Assembly: GCF_009208735.1 (NCBI RefSeq)
Contig: NZ_WFLJ01000016.1
Coordinates: 1-64,000, forward strand
Length of the DNA: 64,000 nt
DNA from: Janthinobacterium rivuli
Lineage (GTDB): Bacteria > Pseudomonadota > Gammaproteobacteria > Burkholderiales > Burkholderiaceae_D
Reading direction: 5' to 3'
Below are positions 52,565-62,360 of this stretch, in pieces; position 1 is the first letter of the stretch; each line of letters opens with the position of its first letter. The notes under the pieces were generated by a model. The model saw nothing but the letters and a program-made list of their open reading frames with translations. It made no database searches and had not been told where the DNA came from. Both the position numbers and the translations under genes were made by a program.

Positions 52565-53560
52565 CTACGCCGGCTCGCGCCACTGGTCCTTGATCTCCAG
52601 CATGGCCGGCAAGTGCTCGATGAACAGCGCCAGCAGGTCCGGGTCGAAGTGCGTGCCGCTGTCGCGCTGCATGGTGGCGATGGCGTCCGGCACCGTCCAG
52701 GCGGGCTTGTAGGGGCGTTCGCTGGTGAGGGCGTCGAAGACGTCGGCGATGGCGACGATGCGGCCTTCGTGCGGGATTTCCTCGCCCTTCAAACCTTGCG
52801 GATAGCCGCTGCCATCCCATTTCTCGTGGTGCGTGAGGGCGATGGTGCGCGCCATTTTCAAGAGGCCGCCCGCGTGCTCGCCGATGATGGCCGCGCCGAT
52901 TTCCGCGTGGCGGCGCATGACTTGCCATTCGTCCGCATCGAGCTTGCCCGGCTTTTGCAGGATGGCGTCGGGGATGCCGATCTTGCCCACGTCGTGCATG
53001 GGCGCCGCATTCAATAAATCTTCCGCCCTGGCCGCGCTGTAGCCGGCCGCCAGCGCCAACTGGCGCGCGTAATAGCTCATGCGGATGACGTGCATGCCCG
53101 TTTCATTATCTTTGTATTCGGCCGCCTGGCCCAGGGTCTGGATCACCTGCAGGCGCGAACGGCGCAATTCCTCGGCGTCGACCAGCGACAGATGCGTGCG
53201 CACGCGGGCGCGCACGATGGGCGGGCTGACGGGTTTCGTGATGTAGTCGACGGCGCCCGCGTCAAAACCGTCCGCCTCGTCCTTCACGTCGCACAGGGCG
53301 GTGACGAATATCACGGGAATGGACGCGGTGGCCGGCATGGCTTTCAACTGGCGGCACACGTCATAGCCCGTCATGGCGGGCATCATGATGTCGAGCAGGA
53401 TCAATTCGACGGGGTTGCTGCGCGCCAGTTCCAGCGCCTTCTCGCCATCCTTGGCATACAGCAGGCGGTAATCGTCCTGCAGGATCTGGCGCAGCACCTG
53501 CAGGTTCGTCGCTTCGTCGTCGACCAGCAGCAGGATCGGTTTGTCTTCGTGTAAGGTCAT
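52565..53560 (-). CDS. HD-GYP response regulator (c-di-GMP phosphodiesterase)
   Basis: A 331-residue regulator. The receiver domain (ILLLVDDEATN, phospho-Asp in LILLDIMMPAM, Lys in YITKPVSPP) is followed by an HD-GYP domain (APMHDVGKIGIPD, LTHHEKWDGSGYP, IVAIADVFDALTS). The HD pair and GYP triad are complete, so it should hydrolyse c-di-GMP when phosphorylated. It lies 13 bases after the big hybrid kinase, which is its probable phosphate donor. The start at 53560 is the ATG immediately before the receiver. Confidence 0.94.
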   Translation of the reverse strand: MTLHEDKPILLLVDDEATNLQVLRQILQDDYRLLYAKDGEKALELARSNPVELILLDIMMPAMTGYDVCRQLKAMPATASIPVIFVTALCDVKDEADGFDAGAVDYITKPVSPPIVRARVRTHLSLVDAEELRRSRLQVIQTLGQAAEYKDNETGMHVIRMSYYARQLALAAGYSAARAEDLLNAAPMHDVGKIGIPDAILQKPGKLDADEWQVMRRHAEIGAAIIGEHAGGLLKMARTIALTHHEKWDGSGYPQGLKGEEIPHEGRIVAIADVFDALTSERPYKPAWTVPDAIATMQRDSGTHFDPDLLALFIEHLPAMLEIKDQWREPA

Positions 53561-53573
53561 GGTTCGCCCAATA

Positions 53574-56500
53574 TCAGGAAAGGTCGGCAGGCGCTGGCGT
53601 ATCCAGCCACGCCAGCAGCTGGCGCAGCACGCCCGCGGCGCGCGTAAATTCAAAGTCGTCGATGGCGCTGGCCAGCGCCTGCAGGCGCGGCTGCTGGCCG
53701 TGCGGCGCCAGCATGGCGGCGATCCGCGCGATCAAGGCGTCGTCCAGCTGCCCGCCTTCCAGACTGGCGATGGCTTGCCGCAGCAAGGCGCCGGTGGTGG
53801 CGGCGTCGAGCGGCGCGGCCGCTTCCGGCGTCGCACCGGCCACGGGCGCCTCGCCCGCCTCTTCCTGTTCGCCGGCCAGCGCCATGAAGGCGGCGGCCAG
53901 CTGCACCAGCAATTGCGTCGCCGGCAGCTGGCGCGCAATGGCCTGTTCGATGCGTCCCAACAGGCTTTCGACCTGCACCAGGCACAGGTTGCCCGCCGCG
54001 CCCTTGATACGGTGCAGCAAATGGCCGGCCACGCTGCCGCCGCCCCGTTCCAGTTCGGCCGCCAGCATGGCGGCGCAATCGCCATTGGCCTGCACGAAGC
54101 GGCCAATCGCCCGCTGCAAGGCTTCGCGTCCGCCCCACAGCGCGATGCCGCGCTGCCAGTCGACCTGGCCGGCGGCCGCACGCGCCGCCGCGCCGGACGC
54201 CGGCGGCGGCATGGCCACGGCGATGTCGAGCAGGCGGGCGATTTCCGCCGTCAGCTTGTGCATTTCCAGCGGCTTCGAGGCGAAACCGTTCATGCCGGCC
54301 GTCTGCGCGGCGCGCCGGTCCTGTTCCAGCACGCTGGCCGTCAGGGCGATGATGGGCGTCGCCTTCAAGCCCTGTTCGCGCTCGTGCACGCGGATCAGGC
54401 GCGTCGCTTCCAGGCCATCCATGCGCGGCATCTGCACGTCCATCAGGACGATGTCGAAGCTGCCACGGCTGAACTCGCGCACGGCGCTCTCGCCATCGCT
54501 GGCGGCGATCACCTGGTGGCCGGCTGCGCCCAGGCTGATCAGGAGCAGCTCCACGTTCTGCGGCACGTCGTCGGCCGCCAGGATGCGCAGCGGCGGCAAG
54601 GCCACAACGGGCTGCTCGCTGCGGCGCGCCACGGCCTTGCCCGGTGCCAGCGGCAGCAGCACGTGGAAGACGCTGCCCACGCCCAGGGTGCTTTCCACCG
54701 TGATGGTGCCCCCCATCAGCTCGACCAGCTGCAGCGAAATCGTCGTGCCCAGGCCCGTGCCGCCAAAGCGGCGGCTCATCGAGGAATCGGCTTGCGTGAA
54801 CGGCGCGAAGATCTTGTCCAGACGGTCGGCGGGGATGCCGATGCCCGTGTCGTGCACGGCGATATGCACCTGCTCGCCCCGCATACCAACGGCCACGCGC
54901 ACATGGCCCACTTCCGTGAACTTGACGGCGTTGCCGATCAAATTCGTCAGCACCTGCTGCACCCGGCGCGCGTCGCCCAGGAAGAACTGGCCCATGCCGG
55001 GATCGATATCGACGTGCAGCACCAGGTCGCGCGCATGCGCCGTGATGCGCAGCGACGCGGCCACGTGGTCGACCAGGTCGGGCAGCGAAAAGTCCACCAG
55101 TTCCAGCTCGGTGGCGCCTTTTTCCAGCTTGGCCATGTCGAGGATGTCGTTGAGCAGTTCGAGCAGGGAGCGGGCCGACTGGCGCACCGTGCCCAGGTGG
55201 CGGCGCTGCAGGCTGTCCAGGGCGGTCCCCAGCAGCACTTCCGTAAAGCCGATGATGGCGTTCATCGGCGTGCGGATTTCATGGCTCATGTTGGCCAGGA
55301 AGCTGGTCTTCGATTCGGCGGCCAGCTCGGCGCGGTCTTTCGCGGCGCGCAGGTTTTCCTGCATGGCGCGCCGTTCGCTCACGTCGGTGGCCAGCTTGAC
55401 CACCTTGAACGGCTTGCCGTCCGTGTTGAAGATCGGGTTGTACGAGGCGTGTATCCACACTTCCCGGCCCGCCCTGTCGATGCGCTTGTACTCGCCGGTG
55501 TTGAATTCACCCTGCGCCAGGTGCTGCCAGAACGCGCTGTAGTCGGGCGAGGTCACGTAGCCCGGTTCGCAGAAGATGCTGTGATGCAGGCCCAGCACGT
55601 CCTCGAGCCGGTAGCCGACCAGGTTGAGAAAGTTCTCGTTGGCCGCCAGGATGCGGCCCTGCAGGTCGAACTCGATGACGGCCATCGCGCGCGAGATGGC
55701 CGTCACCTTGCCTTCGTATTCGGCGTTGCGCAATTCGCTTTCCGTGATGTCGAGGATGACGCCGTCGATCCAACGCACCACGCCGTCGTTATCGAGCACG
55801 GGGCCGCTGCTTTCGCGCACCCAGCGTTCGCGCCCGTCGCGGTGGATCATGCGGTAGACGTTCTCGAAGTCGCGCTTCTCGCCCGCCGCCTGCACGCAGG
55901 TGTCGTTGACGCGTCGGCGGTCGTCCGGGTGCACGAGGTCGAACAGCTTGACGCGGCCCTCGGCGAAGTCCTGCGGCATCCAGCCCGTCAGGTTGAAAAC
56001 GGCGTCGCTGATGAAGATCATCTTCCATTCGGGCGCGAAGCTGCAGTGGAAGGACACGCCGGGGATGTTGCGGATCAGGGTGCGGTACTGGCGCTCGCTG
56101 TCCTTCAGCGCCTGCTCCATGCTGCGCGACGAACGCATGTCCGTGACAAAGGCCACGAACAGGGGCTGGCCTGGCGTGTCGATCTTGCCGATCGCCACGC
56201 GCATGGGCAGCACGGCACCGTCCTTGTGGCAGCCATCGAGTTCGCGTCCGCTGTCGAGGATGCGCGAGGCGCCCGTTTCCAGGTAGTCGCGCAGATAGCC
56301 CTCATACTCGGCCGCGTCGGCCGGCTGCAGCAGCACGCTGGCGTCGCGCCCCACGATCTCGGCTTCGCGCCAGCCGAACAGCGCTTCGGCGGCGGGATTG
56401 AAGGAGCGCACCTTGCCCTGGCCATCGATGGTGATCAGGCCGTCGGCCGCCGTGTCGACGATGGCGCGCAGGCGCGATTCGCTGGCGCTGGCATGGCGCA

Positions 56501-57281
56501 GCAGCTGGCGGTAGCGCAGCAAGCCGTTCGCGGCGGCGACAAACACCGTCAGGGTGACGGTGATCAGCGCCACGGCCAGCGCCACGAACGACGCCTGCAC
56601 TGTGATCGTATTCTCGCCCGCCGTGGGCGTGCCGGAAAAGCGCGCCGCCAGCATGCCCGTGTAATGCATGCCGGAAATGGCCAGGCCCATCACGGCACTG
56701 CTGACCAGCAAGGATGCCAGGGGACCGAGGCGCAAACGCATGGCGCTCAGGCCGAAGCGTATCCACAACGCCAGCATGGCCATGACGACGGCCACCAGCA
56801 GCGACAGCGCGAACAGCCACGGCTGGTAGTGCAGGGTCAGCGAGGTTTGCATGGCGGCCATGCCGCTGTAATGCATGGAACCGATGCCCACGCCGACGAG
56901 CACGCCGCCCACCACCAGCTGGCGCCAGTTGATGCTGGGACGCGCCAGCAGGTGCAGCGCCACCCATGAAGCGGCCACGCCGGGCAGCATGGACAGCAGG
57001 GTCAGGCTGGGATCGAACGAGACGCGCGTGCAGATGTCAAAGGCCAGCATGCCGATGAAGTGCATCGACCAGATGCCGCCGCCGAGCGCGATGGCGCCCG
57101 TGACGATGGCCGTCTGGCGCTGGAAGCCGCGCTCGCTGCTGCGCGCCATGCCGGCGATCTGCAGGGCCATGAACGAGGCAAAGATGGCGATACCGATGGA
57201 AAACAGCACCAGCCAGCCATTGTGCGTGCCGTAGATGTACTGCATGGTATCGCTCGAGACGGCGAAGATGGAACTAAACAT
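53574..57281 (-). CDS. Hybrid histidine kinase with MHYT sensor, three PAS, receiver and Hpt
   Basis: A 1235-residue hybrid kinase. The N-terminal MHYT domain has seven helices with three copies of the motif (SMHFIGM, SMHYSGM, GMHYTGM), thought to bind copper or sense O2, CO or NO. Three PAS domains follow, the last ending YNPIFNTDGKPFKVVKLATDVS. HisKA (FLANMSHEIRTPMNAIIGF), HATPase_c (NLIGNAVKFTE), a receiver (IVLMDVQMPRMDGLEATRLI) and a C-terminal Hpt domain (HRIKGAAGNL) complete the phosphorelay. The HD-GYP regulator follows in the same operon. No ribosome site is clear at the start. Confidence 0.93.
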   Translation of the reverse strand: MFSSIFAVSSDTMQYIYGTHNGWLVLFSIGIAIFASFMALQIAGMARSSERGFQRQTAIVTGAIALGGGIWSMHFIGMLAFDICTRVSFDPSLTLLSMLPGVAASWVALHLLARPSINWRQLVVGGVLVGVGIGSMHYSGMAAMQTSLTLHYQPWLFALSLLVAVVMAMLALWIRFGLSAMRLRLGPLASLLVSSAVMGLAISGMHYTGMLAARFSGTPTAGENTITVQASFVALAVALITVTLTVFVAAANGLLRYRQLLRHASASESRLRAIVDTAADGLITIDGQGKVRSFNPAAEALFGWREAEIVGRDASVLLQPADAAEYEGYLRDYLETGASRILDSGRELDGCHKDGAVLPMRVAIGKIDTPGQPLFVAFVTDMRSSRSMEQALKDSERQYRTLIRNIPGVSFHCSFAPEWKMIFISDAVFNLTGWMPQDFAEGRVKLFDLVHPDDRRRVNDTCVQAAGEKRDFENVYRMIHRDGRERWVRESSGPVLDNDGVVRWIDGVILDITESELRNAEYEGKVTAISRAMAVIEFDLQGRILAANENFLNLVGYRLEDVLGLHHSIFCEPGYVTSPDYSAFWQHLAQGEFNTGEYKRIDRAGREVWIHASYNPIFNTDGKPFKVVKLATDVSERRAMQENLRAAKDRAELAAESKTSFLANMSHEIRTPMNAIIGFTEVLLGTALDSLQRRHLGTVRQSARSLLELLNDILDMAKLEKGATELELVDFSLPDLVDHVAASLRITAHARDLVLHVDIDPGMGQFFLGDARRVQQVLTNLIGNAVKFTEVGHVRVAVGMRGEQVHIAVHDTGIGIPADRLDKIFAPFTQADSSMSRRFGGTGLGTTISLQLVELMGGTITVESTLGVGSVFHVLLPLAPGKAVARRSEQPVVALPPLRILAADDVPQNVELLLISLGAAGHQVIAASDGESAVREFSRGSFDIVLMDVQMPRMDGLEATRLIRVHEREQGLKATPIIALTASVLEQDRRAAQTAGMNGFASKPLEMHKLTAEIARLLDIAVAMPPPASGAAARAAAGQVDWQRGIALWGGREALQRAIGRFVQANGDCAAMLAAELERGGGSVAGHLLHRIKGAAGNLCLVQVESLLGRIEQAIARQLPATQLLVQLAAAFMALAGEQEEAGEAPVAGATPEAAAPLDAATTGALLRQAIASLEGGQLDDALIARIAAMLAPHGQQPRLQALASAIDDFEFTRAAGVLRQLLAWLDTPAPADLS

Positions 57282-57657
57282 ACTGTCGTGGCATAAGGTG
57301 AGTGAAACGTGACGTCGCAAAACATGACGGCGCACCGCGCGCGCCGGCGCCACGCTCTTTACTAAAGCGGCAACACAGCGGAAATGACAACGGTAGCAGT
57401 CGACCAGGGCAAGGCTCGGTCATCACGCCCGCGCCTACCGCGCGGGGGAAAGGTGCTTTTTACAGGGTGAAAAAGCGGAATGCGTACGAACTCTGGCGCG
57501 GATGGCTGGCCGCCAGCGTGACGATGATTTTTTAAAGAGCCATGAGTATAGTTGCTTTGCGAACATATTCATAGGACTTCAGCAATATAGTTGTCAGGAA
57601 ATATATATTATGCAGCGATACGGCGACATTTTCCCGTCGTCGCCAGGTGCGCCGCCG
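57282..57657. other. Intergenic region upstream of the hybrid kinase
   Basis: About 375 bases between the kinase start and the GNAT stop. It holds a short inverted repeat, GCTTTTT/AAAAAGC at about 57450-57475, and an AT-rich stretch at about 57530-57615. An ATG at 57610 opens a frame that only mirrors the GNAT gene. No convincing gene, RNA or riboswitch was seen. Confidence 0.4.
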
Positions 57658-58125
57658 TCACGCCGGCGTGCGCACGGCCAGCATTTCGCCCTCCGCATCG
57701 ATGCCCGTTTCGACAAAACCGGCCGATGCATACAATTGCCGCGCCACCAGATTAGCGGGCGCGTAGTACAGCGCCACGCGGGCCGCACCACGGGCGCGCA
57801 TCTCGTCCAGCAGCAGCTCCAGCGCATGCCGACCCAGGCCCCGTTCCTGCCAGCCCGCCGCCAGCATCAGCCGGTATAGCACGTGGGTATCTTGCCGGCC
57901 CGCCGGGCCGGGCTCCGCATACAGGGCAAAGCCGGCCAGCACGTCGCCGACATAGATGGCGCGCGCGTGCATGTGCGGGTGTGCGGCTGCCAGCGCCAGC
58001 GACTCGGCATTGCTGGCAATAAAGTCTTGCTGCGCCGCCTTTGGCGCCAGCGCGCGCACGGCATCGATGTTGCCAGCAGTGACGGCGCGCAGCGACAGCT
58101 GTGGCAAGGCTGGCCCGGCGCTCAC
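57658..58125 (-). CDS. GNAT family N-acetyltransferase
   Basis: A 155-residue acetyltransferase starting at GTG, directly after the stop of the NTF2-like gene. Motif A (YRLMLAAGWQERGLGRHALELLLDEMRARGAARVALYY) and the C-terminal NLVARQLYASAGFVETG are of the GNAT type, close to spermidine/ribosomal-protein acetyltransferases. VGDVLAGFALYAEPGP lies in the core. The substrate is unknown. It follows the NTF2-like gene without a gap, so they share a transcript. Confidence 0.87.
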   Translation of the reverse strand: MSAGPALPQLSLRAVTAGNIDAVRALAPKAAQQDFIASNAESLALAAAHPHMHARAIYVGDVLAGFALYAEPGPAGRQDTHVLYRLMLAAGWQERGLGRHALELLLDEMRARGAARVALYYAPANLVARQLYASAGFVETGIDAEGEMLAVRTPA

Positions 58126-58620
58126 TTATTTATTCGCGCGATGGCCGTAGCTGAGCACGCGCGTCATTTGCCAGCCTGCCGGGCTTTGCTTCCAGATGAT
58201 GGTGAAATCGGCCAGGCCGTCGCAGCTGCCCGTATCGAACTGGCAAAAGCGGTGTGCACCCTGCTCGATGGCGCCGAAGTCCCGGATCGGATAGACGCGC
58301 TGCGAGCCGGCGACAATTTCCCGGCGAAATTTGCCACAGACATGCTGTTGCGTGTTGGCCAGCATGGCGTCGCGGTTCCACGTGACGCCGCCCTGGTCGT
58401 GGTAAAACTCCACGTCCGGGGCAAAGTAGCTCGCATGTTCCTGCAAGCGTCCCGCTTCGGCACAGTGATTGAAGGCATCGAAAGCCTTGGCGTCGAGCGC
58501 GACGATGGTCGCTTCCAGCGTGGCATCGGCGCCATCCGCGGCGGCGGCGTGCAGAAAAAAGGCGGCGCAGGCAAGCAGCGCGCAAACCTGCGGAAAGCGG
58601 CAAGGCAAGAAACGATACAT
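58126..58620 (-). CDS. Secreted NTF2-like (SnoaL/DUF4440) protein
   Basis: A 164-residue protein with a signal peptide (VCALLACAAFFLHAAAADG). The NTF2-like fold shows in IVALDAKAFDAFNHCAEAGRLQEHASYFAPDVEFYHDQGG, HVCGKFRREIV and DFTIIWKQSPAGWQMTRVLSYGHR. Such small cone-shaped folds bind ligands or act as simple enzymes. Three Cys in the mature part may form disulfides. The ATG at 58620 is preceded by AAGGA at better spacing than the ATG two codons up. Confidence 0.8.
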   Translation of the reverse strand: MYRFLPCRFPQVCALLACAAFFLHAAAADGADATLEATIVALDAKAFDAFNHCAEAGRLQEHASYFAPDVEFYHDQGGVTWNRDAMLANTQQHVCGKFRREIVAGSQRVYPIRDFGAIEQGAHRFCQFDTGSCDGLADFTIIWKQSPAGWQMTRVLSYGHRANK

Positions 58621-58680
58621 GGACATTTCCTTTTCACCGGCGCTCACGGGGCCGGCGTGCGAGCATCATAGCAGAGTCAA

Positions 58681-59337
58681 TTACGCCTGCGGCCAGCGCG
58701 CGCGGATGGCGGCGCACGACTGGCAATGCGGGCCGGCCGTCTTGCTGACGGCAATGCCGGCAAGCGTGCAGCGGCGGCTGAGCTCATCCTTGATCTGCCG
58801 CAACGACCAGCGCTGCGGCACGGGCAGGTCCAGACCCACCACGCGGATCACGGGAAAATCCGCGCGCGTCGTCTGCAGCAGCAGGTCCACGCGCGTCAGC
58901 GGCGTCGAACCGCGGTAGACGGAGGATGCGCCCGCATGGCTGACCAGTTCGACCCGCTGCAGTTGCGCCAGGTCAAGCTGCACCGTCTTGTCCCAGCCCG
59001 GCAGGTGCCGCGCATGGCGCCGCAGCAGCAGGCTAGCGTCGTCGAGTTCCACATGAAAGAGCAAAGCGCGTCCGGGAAACAGCACCAGGCCGGCGATCCA
59101 GGCGGCCAGCGCCAGCGGGCCGAACAACACTGCCTCGCCCGCATACGGCATGTCGCGCCAGACGGCTTGCAAGACAAAGGCGATGATCAGCGCGCAGCCG
59201 CCCAGCAGCACGCTGCGCGACAGCACGGGACGCATGTCCGCCATCAACGCGGCCTGGGCCGCCGCATCGTCGGCTGGCGCAAAGCAGATCCATTCGGCGC
59301 GTGCCCGTTTCAGCTTGCGCGCCGGCTCTGCGCTCAA
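58681..59337 (-). CDS. Hypothetical protein with two membrane helices
   Basis: A 218-residue protein. Two adjacent helices (VLLGGCALIIAFVLQAVW and LFGPLALAAWIAGLVLFPG) are followed by a beta-rich cytoplasmic part with many Leu/Val, HVELDDASLLLRRHARHLPGWDKTVQL, and a C-terminal CQSCAAIRARW. It is not recognised. The likely start is TTG at 59337, overlapping the stop of the preceding gene (TTGA), because no ATG lies near. It is the second gene of a pair with the small protein at 59334. Confidence 0.55.
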   Translation of the reverse strand: MSAEPARKLKRARAEWICFAPADDAAAQAALMADMRPVLSRSVLLGGCALIIAFVLQAVWRDMPYAGEAVLFGPLALAAWIAGLVLFPGRALLFHVELDDASLLLRRHARHLPGWDKTVQLDLAQLQRVELVSHAGASSVYRGSTPLTRVDLLLQTTRADFPVIRVVGLDLPVPQRWSLRQIKDELSRRCTLAGIAVSKTAGPHCQSCAAIRARWPQA

Positions 59338-59702
59338 GCGTTCTGCGCCAGCATGCCGCGGAACCAGGCCAGGTGCTCGCGCGTCAGGTAATTGGCGCCG
59401 TCGCCATGCAGCAGGACGATCTCGATCTCGGGGGGAATCGACGCGAGCAGCTGCGCGCCCGTGACGGGAATCTTGGGAAAATGGATACCGGCGAGGAAGG
59501 CGGGATCTTCCGCCACCGTCACGCACTGACGCTCGGGGTTCGGCGACGGCACGAGGAACAGGTCGATCTGCTCGCTTTGCCCGCCGATGACGACGTGTAA
59601 TTGCGCGACCAGCAGTTCGGGCAGGATCAGCTCGATGTTATTTTCGGCGCGCGATTGCTGAAAAGCGCTTTTCAGGGGCGTGAGGAGAGGAATGGCGGTC
59701 AT
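59334..59702 (-). CDS. Hypothetical protein, SseB-like pattern
   Basis: A 122-residue soluble protein starting at ATG 59702: AFQQSRAENNIELILPELLVAQLHVVIGG, then VPSPNPERQCVTVAEDPAF and LLASIPPEIEIVLLHGDGANYLTREHLAWFRGML. The last block resembles the SseB/enhanced-serine-sensitivity type, but the match is weak and no function is claimed. Its stop codon overlaps the TTG start of the next gene, which suggests they act together. Confidence 0.55.
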   Translation of the reverse strand: MTAIPLLTPLKSAFQQSRAENNIELILPELLVAQLHVVIGGQSEQIDLFLVPSPNPERQCVTVAEDPAFLAGIHFPKIPVTGAQLLASIPPEIEIVLLHGDGANYLTREHLAWFRGMLAQNA

Positions 59703-59776
59703 GGCAAAGTGAAAAGATAAAGACGGCGGCAGTGTAGCAGAGGCGCCCGGACGGGCGCGCTCCGCTGGCGCCACGG

Positions 59777-62272
59777 CTACAGCTTGTAGTTCAAGGACAG
59801 CATCACGCTGCGCGGCGCGCCGTAGCGTTCCAGCCCGCCCGACCAGGCGTAGCCGAGTCCCTGGTAGTAGCGGCGATCGAGCACGTTGTCGATATTCAAG
59901 CGCAGCTGCAGCTGCTCGTTGATGCGATAGCCGGCATTCAGCCCGACGATGGCATAAGCGCCCTGCCGCGTCAGGTAAGCCTTGTCGCGCCGCTCGATCT
60001 TGTCCTGCGCAGTCACGGAGGCGCCCAGGTTCCATTGGGCCAGGCTGCCGCGCAGCTGCACGTTCGTGTACAGCTTGAACAATTGCTTCGGCTCGTCCGT
60101 GGCGATACGCTGGCCGATGTTGGCGGCCACGCTATCCTTCGTGTACTTGGCCAGCACATAGGTGTAGCCGCCCGCGATCTGCCAGCCCGGCAATGGCGAG
60201 CCCGACAATTGCAGATCGACGCCTTCGCTCTGCACCTGCCCGGCCGCGCGGGCGCAATAGATGGCGCCGCCCGTGGGGCAATTGACTTCATCGGTCATGG
60301 CGCGGTTGTTTTGCTTGATGCGGAACAAGGCGCCGCTGGCGTTGAGCCTGCCGCCAAAATACTCCCCCTTGACACCCACTTCCAGGTTGGTGCCGCTCAA
60401 CGGTGGCAAGCCATTGCCGTTGACATCGAGCACGCTTTGCGGCTGGAAGATCTGCGTGCCGCTCGCATACACGGAGTGATGCGGGTCCACATCGTAGACC
60501 AGGCCCGCATACGGCGTGAATTTCGCGCTTTCCGTCAGGTCGCGGCGCCACGTCGGAGTGCTGGCATACCAGCCCGTGACGTCCTGCGCATACCAGCCGA
60601 AGCGTCCGCCCAGCAGCAGGCGCAGCGGATCTGCCAGGCTGAAGTTGCCGGCCGCGTACAAGCCCTTCTCGTCCGTCTTGCGGCCCCAGTTGTACGGCTC
60701 GAAAGGCGCGCCGTTCATGCGGTAAGCGCGCGGATTCCAGCGGCGGATGTCGATCACGCGCTTCCCGGCGCCTTCCCAGCTCTGCGCCGCGTCCGAATCG
60801 TCATGGCGGTAGCTGGCGCCGACGATGACGTCATGCTGACGGCCGAACCAGGTGACGGGACCGCTCAAGCGCCAGTCCGCCACCACTTGTTGCGTGCTGT
60901 ACTTCCAGCCCGTTTCCGACTGTTCCAGCAAATACGTTTCGCCGTCGACGCGGCTGTTGGTGGTATTGCGCGTGCTCGACGAGGCGTCGATATGCGTGAT
61001 GGCGAAGCGGCTGCGCCAGCCCTGCCCCAGCTGCGTTTCCAGGTCGGCGAAAACGACGTTGTTGTCGCGTTTCTGGAACGAGTCGGCGTTATTCAGGAAA
61101 GTCGAGCGGGGCAAGTCCATGTGGCGGCCGTCAAGCAAGGTCGGCAAGCCGACGAACACGCCATCGGTGCGGCTGTGCTGGCGCGAAAAGCCGATGCCGG
61201 CCGTGGTCGACGGCGTCAGGTCCGCCTCGACGATCGCATACACGGTGCTGTTCTTGTTGTTGACCACGTCGACGAAACTGTCGCTGTCGCGCAGACTGGC
61301 CGCCACGCGCCCGCGCACGCTGCCCGATTCGTTCAGGGCATTGCTGGCGTCCACCGTCCCTTGCCGGTCCTGCCAGCTGCCCACGTGGGCGGACGCGTTC
61401 AGCAAGGGCGTGGCCGTGGGGCGCTTGCGTATCATGTTGATGCTGCCCGACGGCGCGCCCGCCCCTTCCATCAAGCCGGTGGCGCCGCGCACCACTTCCA
61501 CCCTGTCGTACATCAGCATGTCGGCCGAGACGTTGCGCTCATTGAAACCCGTGACATCGAGCGGCAAGCCATCGACATTCACGTGGCTCAGGGCGAAGCC
61601 GCGCGCGAAATACGTGGTTTCCTGGTCGGACACGCCCTGCGTCTTGCCATACAGACCGGGCGTGGCGCGCGCCACGTCCTGCAAGGTGGTCAGATCGAAA
61701 TCCTCCATTTGCTGGCGCGAAATGACGCTGACCGTTTGCGGCGTGTGGCGCTGCGACAGGTTCAAGCCCGTCGCCGTCGACATATTGCGCGACGTATACA
61801 GCCCCGTGCCTTCCGTGGCGCGGTCCGCCTCGGCGCTGACGACCACGGCGGGCATGCTGGCCAGGCCGCCATCGGCCGTGCTGGTATTGATCTTGCGCAG
61901 CAGGTAATTGCCCTCGCCGCTGCCAAGCACTTCGAGGCCGCTGCCTTGCAGCAGTTGCTGCAGGCCGGCGGTAACGCCATGGCGTCCCTGCAAGCCCGGC
62001 GTCACCAGGCCGTCGAGCGCCACGCCCTGGGTGGACAGGTTGATCCCGGCGGCGATGGCAAACGTGGACAGCGCATCGCGCAGGCTGCCGGCGGGAATAT
62101 GGTAGTCGCGCACGCTGGCGGCCGGGCTGGCCTCGGCGGCCAGCGCCACGTGCGGCAAGCCGGTGCCGGCGGCGCTCACGGCCAGGAACAGGACCAGCGC
62201 GGCGCGCACGGCGCCGGTGGTGGGATGGAGCGTCATGCGTGCTGTGCTGAAGCTGCGGTACTGCAAAGCCAT
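59777..62272 (-). CDS. TonB-dependent siderophore receptor with STN signalling domain
   Basis: An 831-residue receptor. After the signal peptide, an STN domain (YHIPAGSLRDALSTFAIAAGINLST, about 57-130) marks a transducer that talks to a FecR-type anti-sigma factor. The plug (TPQTVSVISRQQMEDFDLTTLQDVARATPGLYG) and a barrel ending GAPRSVMLSLNYKL follow. It is of the FhuE/FpvA-like ferric-siderophore class. The siderophore is unknown. The fecR gene lies further right on the same strand, and a transposase gene in the other orientation now stands between them. Confidence 0.93.
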   Translation of the reverse strand: MALQYRSFSTARMTLHPTTGAVRAALVLFLAVSAAGTGLPHVALAAEASPAASVRDYHIPAGSLRDALSTFAIAAGINLSTQGVALDGLVTPGLQGRHGVTAGLQQLLQGSGLEVLGSGEGNYLLRKINTSTADGGLASMPAVVVSAEADRATEGTGLYTSRNMSTATGLNLSQRHTPQTVSVISRQQMEDFDLTTLQDVARATPGLYGKTQGVSDQETTYFARGFALSHVNVDGLPLDVTGFNERNVSADMLMYDRVEVVRGATGLMEGAGAPSGSINMIRKRPTATPLLNASAHVGSWQDRQGTVDASNALNESGSVRGRVAASLRDSDSFVDVVNNKNSTVYAIVEADLTPSTTAGIGFSRQHSRTDGVFVGLPTLLDGRHMDLPRSTFLNNADSFQKRDNNVVFADLETQLGQGWRSRFAITHIDASSSTRNTTNSRVDGETYLLEQSETGWKYSTQQVVADWRLSGPVTWFGRQHDVIVGASYRHDDSDAAQSWEGAGKRVIDIRRWNPRAYRMNGAPFEPYNWGRKTDEKGLYAAGNFSLADPLRLLLGGRFGWYAQDVTGWYASTPTWRRDLTESAKFTPYAGLVYDVDPHHSVYASGTQIFQPQSVLDVNGNGLPPLSGTNLEVGVKGEYFGGRLNASGALFRIKQNNRAMTDEVNCPTGGAIYCARAAGQVQSEGVDLQLSGSPLPGWQIAGGYTYVLAKYTKDSVAANIGQRIATDEPKQLFKLYTNVQLRGSLAQWNLGASVTAQDKIERRDKAYLTRQGAYAIVGLNAGYRINEQLQLRLNIDNVLDRRYYQGLGYAWSGGLERYGAPRSVMLSLNYKL

Positions 62273-62360
62273 GTGGACCCTTTCGATGGTTCGGATTGTT
62301 CGTTCTCTACCTTGTATGACGAAGCAATCTCAAAAAAGGGACAGGCAAGCGGCAAATAAT

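Noticed and set aside
53541-56969. A 1142-codon open frame on the plus strand opposite the hybrid kinase
   Set aside because: It is a mirror of a gene with clear MHYT, PAS, kinase, receiver and Hpt domains. The translation has no domain and the composition of antisense GC-rich DNA.
57610-57879. Plus-strand frame from an ATG at 57610
   Set aside because: It has a possible AGGAAA site but runs antisense through the GNAT gene. The translation is Arg/Gln-rich shadow sequence.
59741-59760. Stem GCGCCCG/CGGGCGC after the siderophore receptor gene
   Set aside because: The loop would be only two bases and no T-run follows. It was not listed as a terminator.
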